Shown piece after piece: positions 1 to 8,027 of a DNA stretch of 64,000 nucleotides. The DNA is from JALYXV01 sp963733505. Lineage in GTDB: Bacteria > Actinomycetota > Acidimicrobiia > Acidimicrobiales > Palsa-688. The translations under genes and the position numbers were made by a program. Each line of letters begins with the position of its first letter. Position 1 is the first letter of the stretch. The stretch is from NCBI GenBank assembly GCA_963733505.1, contig CAVTDW010000004.1, forward strand, positions 291,206 to 355,205. The letters are read 5' to 3'. A model generated the notes under the pieces. The model had not been told where the DNA came from and searched no databases. It saw only the letters and a program-made list of their open reading frames with translations.

Positions 1-1499
1 TCCAACAGGAAAAGATCCTGGTCGAGTTCCTCGCGGGCACACCACAGCGAGTAGCTGTTGTTGGTGTGTTCGTAGGCGTCGGCGTATCGGTACGTTACGG
101 TAAGGTCGCCGAACCGGTGGGCGGTATGGGCAATGATGTCGTCGGCTCTATAGCCGACGACAATGACAGCATGGCGGACCCCCGCCGATGCCAGGCTGGT
201 CAGCGAACGGTGGAGAATAGGAATGCCGTTGACCGGCGTCAACGGTTTCGGCCATTCCGTGAAGCCCAGGCGTCTGCCTTTCCCTGCCGCCAGGATGATG
301 GCCTTGCTGATTGGCGCCATGTGGCGTGCCTCCTGCTCCGGTTGGTGTGACCTTCCTGTTGTGTACCGAATTGCCAGGGCCGGCTTCTGTGGTCCGCGAA
401 CCTGCTGGAAGGCGTGGGAGTAGCAACGGTCAAACGCGGCGAGCACGGCCGGCCAGGTGCACAGCGGGGGGTGCGACCGGTTGTGCGCGGCGATGCGGTG
501 TCTCAGATCGTGGTCGCGGGCCAGCCGGACTAGGGCGTCTACGAGCCCCGGGGTGTCATGGCACAAGATGCCTTCGCGTTCGTGGCCGATGAAGTCGGCG
601 GTGCCAGTGCCGGCCAGCGCAACGACGGGGACTCCGCTGGTGCGCGCTTCGAGGGCGGCGATGCCGAAGGACTCGCGCAGCGCCACGTTGAGGTAGATGT
701 CGGCGTCGGCCAACAAGCTGCGCACACCGACGGGACATAGTCGGCCGACCAGGCGGACCCACGACGTCATGGCGTGACGGTGCAGGTAGTTGACCATGCG
801 CCGACGGTCTGGTCCGTCACCGGCGATCGTCGCGGTCAGTTGGGAGCCGAGCCGGCGGCGAGCGGCGCGCAGCACGTCGAGCAGCACCATGGACCGGCGG
901 CGCCCGACCAGCCTGGCGACGGACACGACGTGAATGTCGCCGACCCGGTCCGATGGGACTTGGTCGCGCCAGAACTGAACGTCGATGCCGTTGGGAACAA
1001 TCAACGTGTGGGCGGCGGGGACGGCGCGGCTCACCTGGGTGGCGGCGAGGGCGCTCACCGGCGCCACGGCGACGCGTTCTGCCCATCCGCTGCGCCGATC
1101 CAGGAGGCGATGAAAGCTGCCCGCGACGCCACCCCACAGACTGTGGACGCTGGCCACGACGGGCCGGTCCCGCTGGAGGGCCCAATGCACCGCGCACCAG
1201 GCACAGGGCGATACCGCGCTCACATGCGCGTGGACGACATCGGGGTCGAGCTCGTCGAGCACAAGGCGAATCCGAGCTGCGACGAATGGACGTACCGCCT
1301 GACCCATCCCGAAACCGCCCGTGACGCGGCAAACGGGGAACGGCCAAATCTCTGTGATCGACGCCCCTTCCCGCGGTGTTGTGGTGAGGACATGCACATC
1401 GCGGGCGGCGCCGGTCTGAGCGCGAGCCAGGTCGGCGACCTGGGTCTCGATGCCGCCGACGCGAGGTGCAAAGAAATCGGTGGCGTGAACGATCCTCAT
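1..1499 (-). CDS. GT4 glycosyltransferase fused to NTP-transferase (partial)
   Basis: One open frame runs from the ATG at 1499 through the left edge with no stop. The first ~370 residues read as a GT-B, family-4-type glycosyltransferase: an N-terminal RVGGIETQ loop, a donor-domain IVPNGID motif, and ESFGIAALE (E-x7-E) near residue 276. From about residue 394 the frame becomes a nucleotidyltransferase, with KAIILAAGKGRRL (the NTP-binding signature) and EWPKPLTPVNGIPIL, as in LicC/GlmU-type sugar- or choline-phosphate nucleotidyltransferases. It would make an activated precursor and transfer sugar in the same surface-glycan pathway. It follows the upstream glycosyltransferase by 7 bases, so they are probably co-transcribed. 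An internal start with its own ribosome site (320) could also yield a free nucleotidyltransferase. The C-terminus lies outside the window. Domain calls are from motifs; substrates are unknown. Confidence 0.85.
   Translation of the reverse strand, partial: MRIVHATDFFAPRVGGIETQVADLARAQTGAARDVHVLTTTPREGASITEIWPFPVCRVTGGFGMGQAVRPFVAARIRLVLDELDPDVVHAHVSAVSPCAWCAVHWALQRDRPVVASVHSLWGGVAGSFHRLLDRRSGWAERVAVAPVSALAATQVSRAVPAAHTLIVPNGIDVQFWRDQVPSDRVGDIHVVSVARLVGRRRSMVLLDVLRAARRRLGSQLTATIAGDGPDRRRMVNYLHRHAMTSWVRLVGRLCPVGVRSLLADADIYLNVALRESFGIAALEARTSGVPVVALAGTGTADFIGHEREGILCHDTPGLVDALVRLARDHDLRHRIAAHNRSHPPLCTWPAVLAAFDRCYSHAFQQVRGPQKPALAIRYTTGRSHQPEQEARHMAPISKAIILAAGKGRRLGFTEWPKPLTPVNGIPILHRSLTSLASAGVRHAVIVVGYRADDIIAHTAHRFGDLTVTYRYADAYEHTNNSYSLWCAREELDQDLFLL
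329..334 (-). promoter_or_regulatory. Internal Shine-Dalgarno for the nucleotidyltransferase half
   Basis: On the minus strand AGGAGG lies 8 bases before an ATG at 320, exactly where the nucleotidyltransferase homology begins and in the same frame as the upstream glycosyltransferase. This suggests internal initiation inside a fused frame, or a recent loss of the stop codon between two once-separate genes. Confidence 0.55.
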
Positions 1500-1506
1500 C
1501 CGTTGC

Positions 1507-2391
1507 TCACCACCAGCGAACGAACGCGTCGATCGCCGCGTGGTCATTGGAGCCATTGGCGTTGCGGCCGCCGGAGAGCGACGCGATCGACGAGCCGATC
1601 GTTTCCAGCGGGAGGCCGGTGGCGGGGACCACGAACCGCTCGATACCCCGCCGGGCGAGGTGTCCGCTGATCCAGACATCGTCGGCCCAGCGGACCTCCG
1701 GTGGCCATCCGGTGAAGTCATGCACCGCCGCGTCCAGCGCCCCGGGCGGCACGAGATAGCCCCAGGTGCCCATCAGGACGTCGACCTGAGCGGAGCTGCG
1801 GATTCCAGTGGCGAAGACATGCTCCGGCCAAGCGAGATCCGCCGGGATGCGCCATCCCCGAAGCCCGACCGCAGCTTCGGGGTGACGCGAATGACCGGCC
1901 ATCAGGCAGCCCAGGAAATCCAACGGGTAGACGACGTCATCATCAACCGCGACGATCACCGCGTCCGGCTCTGCTCTCAGCACCGGGAGAAGCTTGGTCG
2001 CCGGCCCGCAGTCGTCGCAGCGAAGGACCTCGACGCCGGCCGGCACCCGGGGAGGAGGCGGATAAGGCTCACCGGTCCTACTGCGCCACGGCCAGGCCAG
2101 CACGACCCGATCGGGCGGTTCCTGCTGGTCCACGACACTGCGCAAAGCCGGCTGCAACCACTTCGCCCGTGCCGGGATGGAGGTCATCGACACGACGAGT
2201 CGAGCGACGCGCGTCCGACCGGGCGGCGCCACCGCCCGCGGTCGGGGCGCCGCGACGTTGAGCCGGGCGGCGCGCACCACGTCCCGTTTCACTGTCGACG
2301 CCCGCAGGGCGTGGAACCGCCGCACCGTGCGGTCGGCGTTGACACCAACCTTCTTGACCCGGTCGCTGCCGGGGGGTCGCCGCGGCACCAC
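1507..2391 (-). CDS. GT-A fold glycosyltransferase
   Basis: The protein is about 294 residues from a GTG start. The recognisable core begins near VVSMTSIPARAKWLQPALRS, then KLLPVLRAEPDAVIVAVDDDVVYP. The DDD is the metal/nucleotide-sugar binding motif of GT-A enzymes, and a later WADDVWISGHL supplies a second acidic motif. The arginine-rich first ~65 residues are weakly conserved, so the true start may lie downstream. It sits just upstream of, and probably in one transcript with, the GT4-nucleotidyltransferase fusion, and diverges from the PIG-L deacetylase gene. A role in surface glycan assembly is inferred from the neighbourhood; donor and acceptor sugars are unknown. Confidence 0.72.
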   Translation of the reverse strand: MVPRRPPGSDRVKKVGVNADRTVRRFHALRASTVKRDVVRAARLNVAAPRPRAVAPPGRTRVARLVVSMTSIPARAKWLQPALRSVVDQQEPPDRVVLAWPWRSRTGEPYPPPPRVPAGVEVLRCDDCGPATKLLPVLRAEPDAVIVAVDDDVVYPLDFLGCLMAGHSRHPEAAVGLRGWRIPADLAWPEHVFATGIRSSAQVDVLMGTWGYLVPPGALDAAVHDFTGWPPEVRWADDVWISGHLARRGIERFVVPATGLPLETIGSSIASLSGGRNANGSNDHAAIDAFVRWW

Positions 2392-2471
2392 TACGCGCCG
2401 CGACGAGCGTCGTTCGGCCGCGAGGTCTGCCGCCGTCTGTTCATTTCGTAAGGTAAGCAGATGGGCACACC

Positions 2472-3398
2472 ATGACGAGCCGACCGAGCGTAAATGGGCG
2501 GGTGTCGCTCAGTTGCGTGTTCTTCCATGCCCACCCCGACGACGAGGCGCTCCTGACCGCGGGCACCATGGCGATGCTCGCCGACGAAGGTCAACGAGTG
2601 GTCCTGGTAGTTGCGACTCTGGGCGAACGAGGCCTGGCGTCGGTCGGTTCGGGCGACGGTCGGCTCGACCAGGTGCGGCGAGCAGAATTGGAGGCCTCGG
2701 CGAAGGTGCTCGGCTGCGCCCGGGTCGTCTGGCTGGGTTATCGGGACTCGGGCTGGGACTGGGACAGTCCTAGCCACGGCCGGGCAGCCAACCCCGCAGT
2801 GTTCGCCCACGCCGATGTCGAGGAGGCGGCGGCCAGCCTGGCGGCATTGCTGCGCGAAGAGGGTGCTCATCTGTTGACGATCTACGATCCGGCCGGCGGC
2901 TACGGCCATCCCGATCATGTGCAGGTAAACCGCGTCGGCGCCCGAGCCGTCGAGTTGGCAGGCACACCCGTGGTACTCCAGGCGACCTACGATCAAACCC
3001 GGCTGGCGCGGCTGGTGTGGGCAGGTGCGCCGCTGCGTCGTATCCTGCCCGACTTCGACCCGGCAGCGTTCCGGCAGGCCTACACGCCGGCGAGGGTGAT
3101 CACCCATCGCGTCGACGTGCGCAAATACCTCGACATCAAGCGACGCAGCCTGGCCGCCCACTCGAGCCAGACCGGCGGCGGCGACGCGATGCGTCTGGTG
3201 GCGTTGCTGCTACGCCTGCCTCGCCCCCTCGCACGCCGCTTTCTCGGCACGGAATACTTCATCCAGACGGGCGCGAGCCCCGCCCGCCGGTATCGCCACC
3301 CTTTGGGACACTTGACGCATCGTTCGTCGCCGAGCGGACCAGCCAGGCGGAACTATGGGCGTTTGCCGTTGAACCAGCCCGCGGTCTCGGTGACCTAG
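2472..3398 (+). CDS. PIG-L/LmbE family N-acetylglucosaminyl deacetylase
   Basis: The zinc-binding signature AHPDDE is at residues 20-25, and the distal YGHPDHVQVN is near 144. Both are diagnostic of PIG-L/LmbE enzymes, which remove acetyl groups from GlcNAc-type sugars (MshB, PIG-L, BtrD). About 265 residues would be normal for the family. The last ~40 residues after FLGTEYFIQTG have no family look and may be read-through past a lost stop or a frameshift. The gene is divergent from the glycosyltransferases and followed by a decayed LicD gene. In this context it probably deacetylates an amino sugar in a surface polymer, or acts in a mycothiol-like pathway. The fold is clear and the substrate is not. 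Confidence 0.88.
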   Translation: MTSRPSVNGRVSLSCVFFHAHPDDEALLTAGTMAMLADEGQRVVLVVATLGERGLASVGSGDGRLDQVRRAELEASAKVLGCARVVWLGYRDSGWDWDSPSHGRAANPAVFAHADVEEAAASLAALLREEGAHLLTIYDPAGGYGHPDHVQVNRVGARAVELAGTPVVLQATYDQTRLARLVWAGAPLRRILPDFDPAAFRQAYTPARVITHRVDVRKYLDIKRRSLAAHSSQTGGGDAMRLVALLLRLPRPLARRFLGTEYFIQTGASPARRYRHPLGHLTHRSSPSGPARRNYGRLPLNQPAVSVT

Positions 3399-3420
3399 TC
3401 ACCGGGCGAGTCATATCCGC

Positions 3421-3780
3421 GCGTTCCCCGAGGCATCGTCGACCAGATCTATCGGGGCTTGCGCACGCTCGACGCGCTGTAGGCCGAGATCGAGGTCCCC
3501 TACCTCGCCATCGGTGGCACATTGCTCGGCGCCGTCCGCCACGGCGGCCTCATCGGCTGGGCACGCCGACGGCGATGTCGTTCTCCGCCGCCACGATGCA
3601 CCCCGCATCCTCCGGGCGACCAATCGTTCTTGGCCGACCGAGGGTTCGGCCTCGCCCGCGACCGACGCTTCGGGGTCGTGAGGATCTTCCCACTCGACGG
3701 CACCAGGATCCTTCCTCATATCGCGGGCCGAGTCCGGATATCAGGTCGCGGGAATCGACTACCGCCCGCGCTCGCTCAAT
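3421..3780 (+). pseudogene. Decayed LicD-type phosphotransferase
   Basis: Across all three forward frames one can reassemble a relative of the intact LicD-like gene at 6375. VDQIYRGLRTLDAL is followed by an in-frame stop (about 3481), then GGTLLGAVRHGGLIGW, then in another frame HADGDVVLRRHDAPRIL, then QSFLADRGFGLARDRRFG and RIFPLDG. The matching intact motifs are GTLLGAVRHGGMIPW, DTDGDLGIRVEDLPAI and FLAKRGFGLGRDRAF. A stop plus at least two shifts make this a real pseudogene, unlike the single-indel genes elsewhere in the window. It is the relic of a duplication of the LicD gene. Confidence 0.7.
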
Positions 3781-3789
3781 CCGCTGCCA

Positions 3790-4137
3790 CCGCAGTGTCC
3801 GGCTCGCGCATCGAGGTGGTGGACGCCGCCGACCTGACCGCGGACTGCCTGTACGACCTCGTTGGCCAACGGTGTCTTCCTGTATTTCGCCGACCATTCC
3901 CGCGCCGCCGCCCACCAGGTCGAATCCTCCGGCGAACGCATCGGACGCGTCGGCGAAGAAAATGTCGGCGCCGCTAACGCCGGCCCTTCTCGGTTTGCAT
4001 TTTCACCGCGACTCGTTCGCCACCCCGATCGGTCCCCGCTGCGATACAACATCGTCGACCAGGACCTCGACGGGTACTTCAACTCCCTCTACCGGTTCAA
4101 CGTATTCGCAATGCGCTGCTCCGATTCCATCCGATGA
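3790..4137 (+). pseudogene. Remnant resembling an MNT-type nucleotidyltransferase tail
   Basis: Reading across one frameshift gives RIEVVDAADLTADCLYDLV and then LANGVFLYFADHSRAAAHQV. This resembles the C-terminal part of small MNT nucleotidyltransferases (antitoxins of HEPN-MNT pairs), where a hydrophobic DLVDL strand is followed by an I..G.LLY.RD segment. No catalytic GS..R.D motif is seen upstream; that part has been replaced by the LicD relic. The last ~100 bases overlap the 3' end of the opposite-strand phospholipase gene. I infer a gene fragment without function; the family assignment is tentative. Confidence 0.35.
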
Positions 4138-4966
4138 GCAGATCGACCAGCTCCATGGCCTCGTCGGCGAAATCCATGACCACAATGCCGAGCCCCGACA
4201 CGTCCCCTCGATCCGACAGTTCATCAGCCATAGCCCGTAACACGCCGGTCACCCGCGGGTTGACATATGCGGCGACCGCCCGAGGCGGGACCCGATAGCC
4301 ACTGGCATGGTTGATGAAGAGCCGACCAGACGCGTCGCCGCGGCGCTTCCTCAGCATCGCCCGCTCCGCATGGGCAACGACCAGCCCCAACTTGACCGCC
4401 CTTCGCCTCACCTTCCAATCGTCCTGCACGTCCATGACCGCGTCGTCCCCCCAGTGCAAACCACCGACATAGCACGGCCCGCTCACCAGCATGATCTTCC
4501 CCCGGACCTGCCCCAACCGCGGGATCGTCGGATCGACACGAACCATACCCGTCAATCCGAGCCTCTCCACCCGCTCCTCGAACCGGGAACGAAACTCGCC
4601 CTCTGCCGCCGTCGAGTACTCCTGTCGCATCCGCATGACGATGACCTCCCCCGGGTTCTCGCGAAGAAACGACGCGCTGGGGAGCAGGGCCTCGTCGATC
4701 GTGGCGTGTTGGTACACGAAATCGTGATGTAACCGAAGAACGCCGCGGCGCAAACAGCAGCGAATATCGAGATAGCGTACTCCGGCCGCCAACTGGGCTG
4801 CCACATCGAACCTCGTGTTTTGACACTTGCTGAAACCGAGGCTCGGCCCGCTGTAGCGGGCACACGACTGATGCGTCCCCGCAATCGTCATGTCGCTCAG
4901 GTCGACGTCGTCGGGAACCGCCGACATCCACCTCGCGGCGTCGATCCTCACATCCCGACCGATCAC
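4097..4966 (-). CDS. Phosphatidylinositol-specific phospholipase C-like protein
   Basis: This 289-residue protein has the X-domain layout of bacterial PI-PLCs: WMSAVPDDVDLSDMTIAGTH (first catalytic His), FDVAAQLAAGVRYLDIR, then LRLHHDFVYQHATIDEAL (second His), and FLRENPGEVIVMRMRQE. Bacterial PI-PLCs cleave phosphatidylinositol or GPI-like lipids with these two histidines. No signal peptide is evident from the GTG start at 4966, which is unusual because most bacterial PI-PLCs are secreted; the start may be mis-set or the leader lost. It overlaps the end of a broken glycosyltransferase gene by 4 bases and may have been its co-transcribed neighbour. Placement beside lipid-linked glycan genes fits a surface-lipid substrate (inference). 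Confidence 0.8.
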   Translation of the reverse strand: MIGRDVRIDAARWMSAVPDDVDLSDMTIAGTHQSCARYSGPSLGFSKCQNTRFDVAAQLAAGVRYLDIRCCLRRGVLRLHHDFVYQHATIDEALLPSASFLRENPGEVIVMRMRQEYSTAAEGEFRSRFEERVERLGLTGMVRVDPTIPRLGQVRGKIMLVSGPCYVGGLHWGDDAVMDVQDDWKVRRRAVKLGLVVAHAERAMLRKRRGDASGRLFINHASGYRVPPRAVAAYVNPRVTGVLRAMADELSDRGDVSGLGIVVMDFADEAMELVDLLIGWNRSSALRIR

Positions 4967-5749
4967 AACGTTGCCGCGTAAAGCGACGCCACAGTCGAGT
5001 CAACGAGCGCGGCACAACTTGCCGGGTTCGCCGCGACCGTGACTGTCACGCCGGACGCTGAACTCGCCTGTTCGGAGCGACCTCCGGCGGCGAGAACCAT
5101 AGCGACCCCGCGGGCGACATCGACTGGATCAGGTTCAAAGAAAACGGCGGCGGCGTCGAGTTCGCCAGTCGCTTCGGCTCGGAGATCGCACGCGATCGAT
5201 CCGGTCCGACGAGAGTCGCGCACCGGCGGGAGCAGCGTCGCGGCTACAGCCATGCTCGGGGCGCAATCCCCCGGTGACCGGCTCGGTGTGAAACCGGCCA
5301 ACGACCCGACGACACCATGCCGTACCGAGACGGGTCCGACCATGACTGGATGGCATCACAAACTGGTTGCCGACAAGCCGATCACGGTACGCGGGCCGGC
5401 AGTTCGCCCCCGCGACATCGCGACCCGCCACCTCGGCACCGACCGACACCGCACCCGGCCGACCGTGCACGAGGTTCGCGGCGCCGTCGACTGGAACAAC
5501 CAACCACCGCACACCCGACATAGCCCGTTGAACGGCGGTTTCTTCCCCACAGATCTTTTCGTCGGTCTCGCATCACCAAGCGCGGCGATAATCACCGGCT
5601 CAGCACGCACATCTGTCTCGGTCACCAACTGGCCACCAGCACCCTTCCCCCCGCGCCCCCAGCACGCTGCCGAACAGCTCCGTCACGTCCGCCCCCCCGA
5701 GACGGGCGGCCGCCAACGCCAACGCACCAAGCCCATCAACGGTTCCCAT
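4963..5749 (-). pseudogene. Broken gene, C-terminal part glycosyltransferase-like
   Basis: An ATG at 5749 has a strong GGAGGG ribosome site 5 bases upstream and begins MGTVDGLGALALAAARLGG. The frame is then lost, and the remaining coding signal shifts frame more than once. The last ~45 residues before the stop at 4963, with DLRAEATG, AAVFFEPDPVDVARGV and AMVLAAGG, look like the C-terminal tail of a family-4 glycosyltransferase (FDPxDPxxIA...L). I therefore call it a damaged glycosyltransferase, with low certainty for the N-terminal half. It would have been the first gene of a transcript that continues into the phospholipase. Confidence 0.4.
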
Positions 5750-6374
5750 CCAAACCCTCCTTCGTCGGAGGTATCGTCCTTCAAGACGAAGAACCGTCCG
5801 GACCCCGAAACGTTACCCGGTCACGACCTCGGCGTCGCCGACGCGTCCCGCGCCCAGGCAGCTCCTTCTCTGGGGGAAAGCGTGCTTCTGGGACGCGCTC
5901 TCGCCGACCCGGCCGGCCAGGACGACAGGGAGTGTCCGCCGTGTCACTGGCGAAGCGGCCGTCGACACGACGAGAACCGTCCGATCCCGACCCGACGCAC
6001 GCGTCCCCTGAGAGGATCACGCCCACCGAGGTGGGGTCCGCATTTGCCGCAGATTGCGTCGTACTTGCCGAGCAGTCGGACCCGTTCTCCGGGTTGAGGA
6101 GAGGCCGTCGTGTCGGGACGGTGCGGGCACCAGCTGAACCCGTAGTCCGGGCTCGGCGAAGTGACGCCGGGAACCGAAATGCTCGTAGGTTTCCCTGTAC
6201 GATCTTCGACATCTCACGTCGACCTGCACGTCGACCTGCAAGGCGGGCCGATCATAACTCGCATGCCGAGACACTGTTCGCGTTGAATGTTCCGGCCTGC
6301 CGTCGACACCAAACCTGCGGACACGGCCATGCGGGCATCGCCGGGCGACGGGCCGGGGTTTGGCGGCCGGCTGA
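5750..6374 (+). other. Stretch without a supportable gene
   Basis: About 620 bases of GC-rich sequence lie between the broken glycosyltransferase and the LicD gene. Open frames exist on both strands, but all are arginine/proline-rich with no family resemblance. A short duplication (cgtcgacctgca twice, near 6220-6240) is the only structure seen. It probably holds the promoter for the LicD gene plus decayed sequence. Confidence 0.4.
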
Positions 6375-7103
6375 ATGGCAGGGCTGACGTTGCAGCTCAC
6401 TCCCGACCGGCCACATCCCGGAATAAATGGGGCGTGGTCGCCCGGCGACCCGTTCCCGCGGGTACCGCAATGGACCGTCGACCGGATCTATGCCTGCCTG
6501 CAGATGGCCGACGAACTCTGCGCTCGCCTCGGCGTCCCATACACCGCATACAGCGGGACGCTGCTCGGCGCGGTACGCCACGGCGGGATGATCCCCTGGG
6601 ACACCGACGGTGACCTGGGGATACGCGTCGAAGATCTGCCGGCGATTCGCGATTCTCAAGGTTTCCTCGCCAAACGAGGGTTCGGGCTCGGACGTGACCG
6701 TGCCTTCGCTACATTCAAGATATACCCCCTCGACGGATACAAGATTCGCCCATGGAACGAGTACCGCTTCCCTTGGGTCGACCTGTTCCCGTTGAGGCGC
6801 CGGGGCGATCGGTTCACCTACGCGTCGGCGAAGGCCCGCCGCACCTGGCCGAACGAATACCTCGAGAGCGACGTCCTCGACACGCTGCGGCGATACCGTT
6901 TCGGGCCACTCGCTCTGAGCGCCCCGCCGGAATCAGTCACCCTCGAATACCTGACAAGGTTCTACGGCCCAACGTGGCGGACCGAGGCGCACGTGTCCCG
7001 AGTGCCGGACAGGCGGGGCACCGCAACGATCACGCTGGCCAGCTTCCCACCCGCGCTGCCATCCTCTGGGGCCATGGAGAAGGGAGCCGGCCACGCTCAA
7101 TAA
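6375..7103 (+). CDS. LicD family phosphocholine/sugar-phosphate transferase
   Basis: The 242-residue product carries the LicD/fukutin signature GTLLGAVRHGGMIPWDTDGD around residues 60-80. The acidic DTDGD is the likely metal site, and FLAKRGFGLGRDRAF follows. LicD proteins attach phosphocholine or another phospho-substituent to teichoic acids, lipopolysaccharide or capsule. The family is often about this size or slightly longer. The tail after TRFYGPTWRTEAH (family end) is probably a short extension. It converges on and overlaps the GT32-type gene by ~70 bases. With the LicC-like nucleotidyltransferase at the left edge this suggests a phospho-decoration pathway: activated head group made by one protein, transferred by the other (inference). 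Confidence 0.82.
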   Translation: MAGLTLQLTPDRPHPGINGAWSPGDPFPRVPQWTVDRIYACLQMADELCARLGVPYTAYSGTLLGAVRHGGMIPWDTDGDLGIRVEDLPAIRDSQGFLAKRGFGLGRDRAFATFKIYPLDGYKIRPWNEYRFPWVDLFPLRRRGDRFTYASAKARRTWPNEYLESDVLDTLRRYRFGPLALSAPPESVTLEYLTRFYGPTWRTEAHVSRVPDRRGTATITLASFPPALPSSGAMEKGAGHAQ

Positions 7104-7815
7104 TCCGGCGGTGCAATGCCACCGAGTCATTGGCGCCGGATCTCCACGAGCCCATGAAGTGATGCCGGGCGTACATGTTGAGGTTGACAGGCCAACGGTT
7201 CGGATACCACGTAGGCGGCATCCAGTAGATTTGGGCGACGACGCCGATATCACTCCGCTCGGCAAGCGTCAACTCGAAATACAAACGGGTCAATAGCCGT
7301 GGCCCGGTGCTGTCCAGGACATCGCCGTCGGTCGGCTCGGCGGTGACAACACAGCCCACTTGACTGTGCGCGATCCGCTCGATCAGCCGGGCAAGGAACC
7401 AGTGACCGGCCTCAGCCGCGAAGACGCAGTTCGCTAGTTGCCAAGGTGCACGGTAGCCGAGCTCAAGCTGTCGAGTCGGGGTCAGCTTTTCCTCGACGCT
7501 CAGCATTAGACCGGCGATGTCGAGGAACCGGTCGAACGGTCGTAGGCATTCCATATCGATATCGACGTAGACACCGCCGAACCGGTAGACGACGAGATAT
7601 CGGAAAAAGTCGGCCCGCTGAACCGGTCGAGGCAATCGGTGGTACACGCTAAGGTATTCTGGCATTTCCCGGGCGACGAACGCCGCGCAAGCGGCGTCGT
7701 CGTAGAAGCGAATATCGAAATCCGGATTCCGGTCCCCCCAGGTGCGAGTCCATGGGAGCGCGGCAGCCGGAATATCCGCCGAACGCCACGTCCGGTGGAT
7801 GACCTTGGGAATCAT
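7030..7815 (-). CDS. GT32-type sugar-binding glycosyltransferase
   Basis: The ATG at 7815 starts MIPKVIHRTWRS, the classic beginning of the Gly_transf_sug (OCH1/capsular) family. It is followed by RNPDFDIRFYDD, QRADFFRYLVVYRFGGVYVD and DIDMECL, where the DxD motif near residue 85 binds the nucleotide sugar. Length 261 is normal for the family. A longer frame upstream to 8079 exists but would overlap the next gene and adds arginine-rich, unconserved sequence, so 7815 is preferred. It likely transfers a hexose to a surface polymer or lipid carrier. No Shine-Dalgarno sequence is obvious. Confidence 0.85.
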   Translation of the reverse strand: MIPKVIHRTWRSADIPAAALPWTRTWGDRNPDFDIRFYDDAACAAFVAREMPEYLSVYHRLPRPVQRADFFRYLVVYRFGGVYVDIDMECLRPFDRFLDIAGLMLSVEEKLTPTRQLELGYRAPWQLANCVFAAEAGHWFLARLIERIAHSQVGCVVTAEPTDGDVLDSTGPRLLTRLYFELTLAERSDIGVVAQIYWMPPTWYPNRWPVNLNMYARHHFMGSWRSGANDSVALHRRIIERGRLPSPWPQRMAARVGSWPA

Positions 7816-8027
7816 GGTATGGGAGCATAGCTGCCACGATATGGCTGTTTTTCCACGCTTCGCCTCAGTGAATGCTTTTCTACCCGGCCGAAGGGACTCG
7901 CCTCGCCGTGCTTCGGCGCCGGTGTCCCCAGGCCGAGGACTTGCCGGCACTATCTCATCGACGCTGTCTTGCGGCGCCGGAGATCGACCGCGCACTTCGC
8001 ATCGTCGCCTCCTGGATCGACGCCCGC

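Noticed and set aside
774..2451. Long plus-strand frames of about 300 codons each
   Set aside because: They are antisense to the GT4 fusion and the GT-A gene, where DDD, E-x7-E and NTP-binding motifs are visible on the minus strand.
5781..6212. 143-codon minus-strand frame
   Set aside because: Composition is Arg/Ser/Pro-rich with no family motif and no ribosome site.
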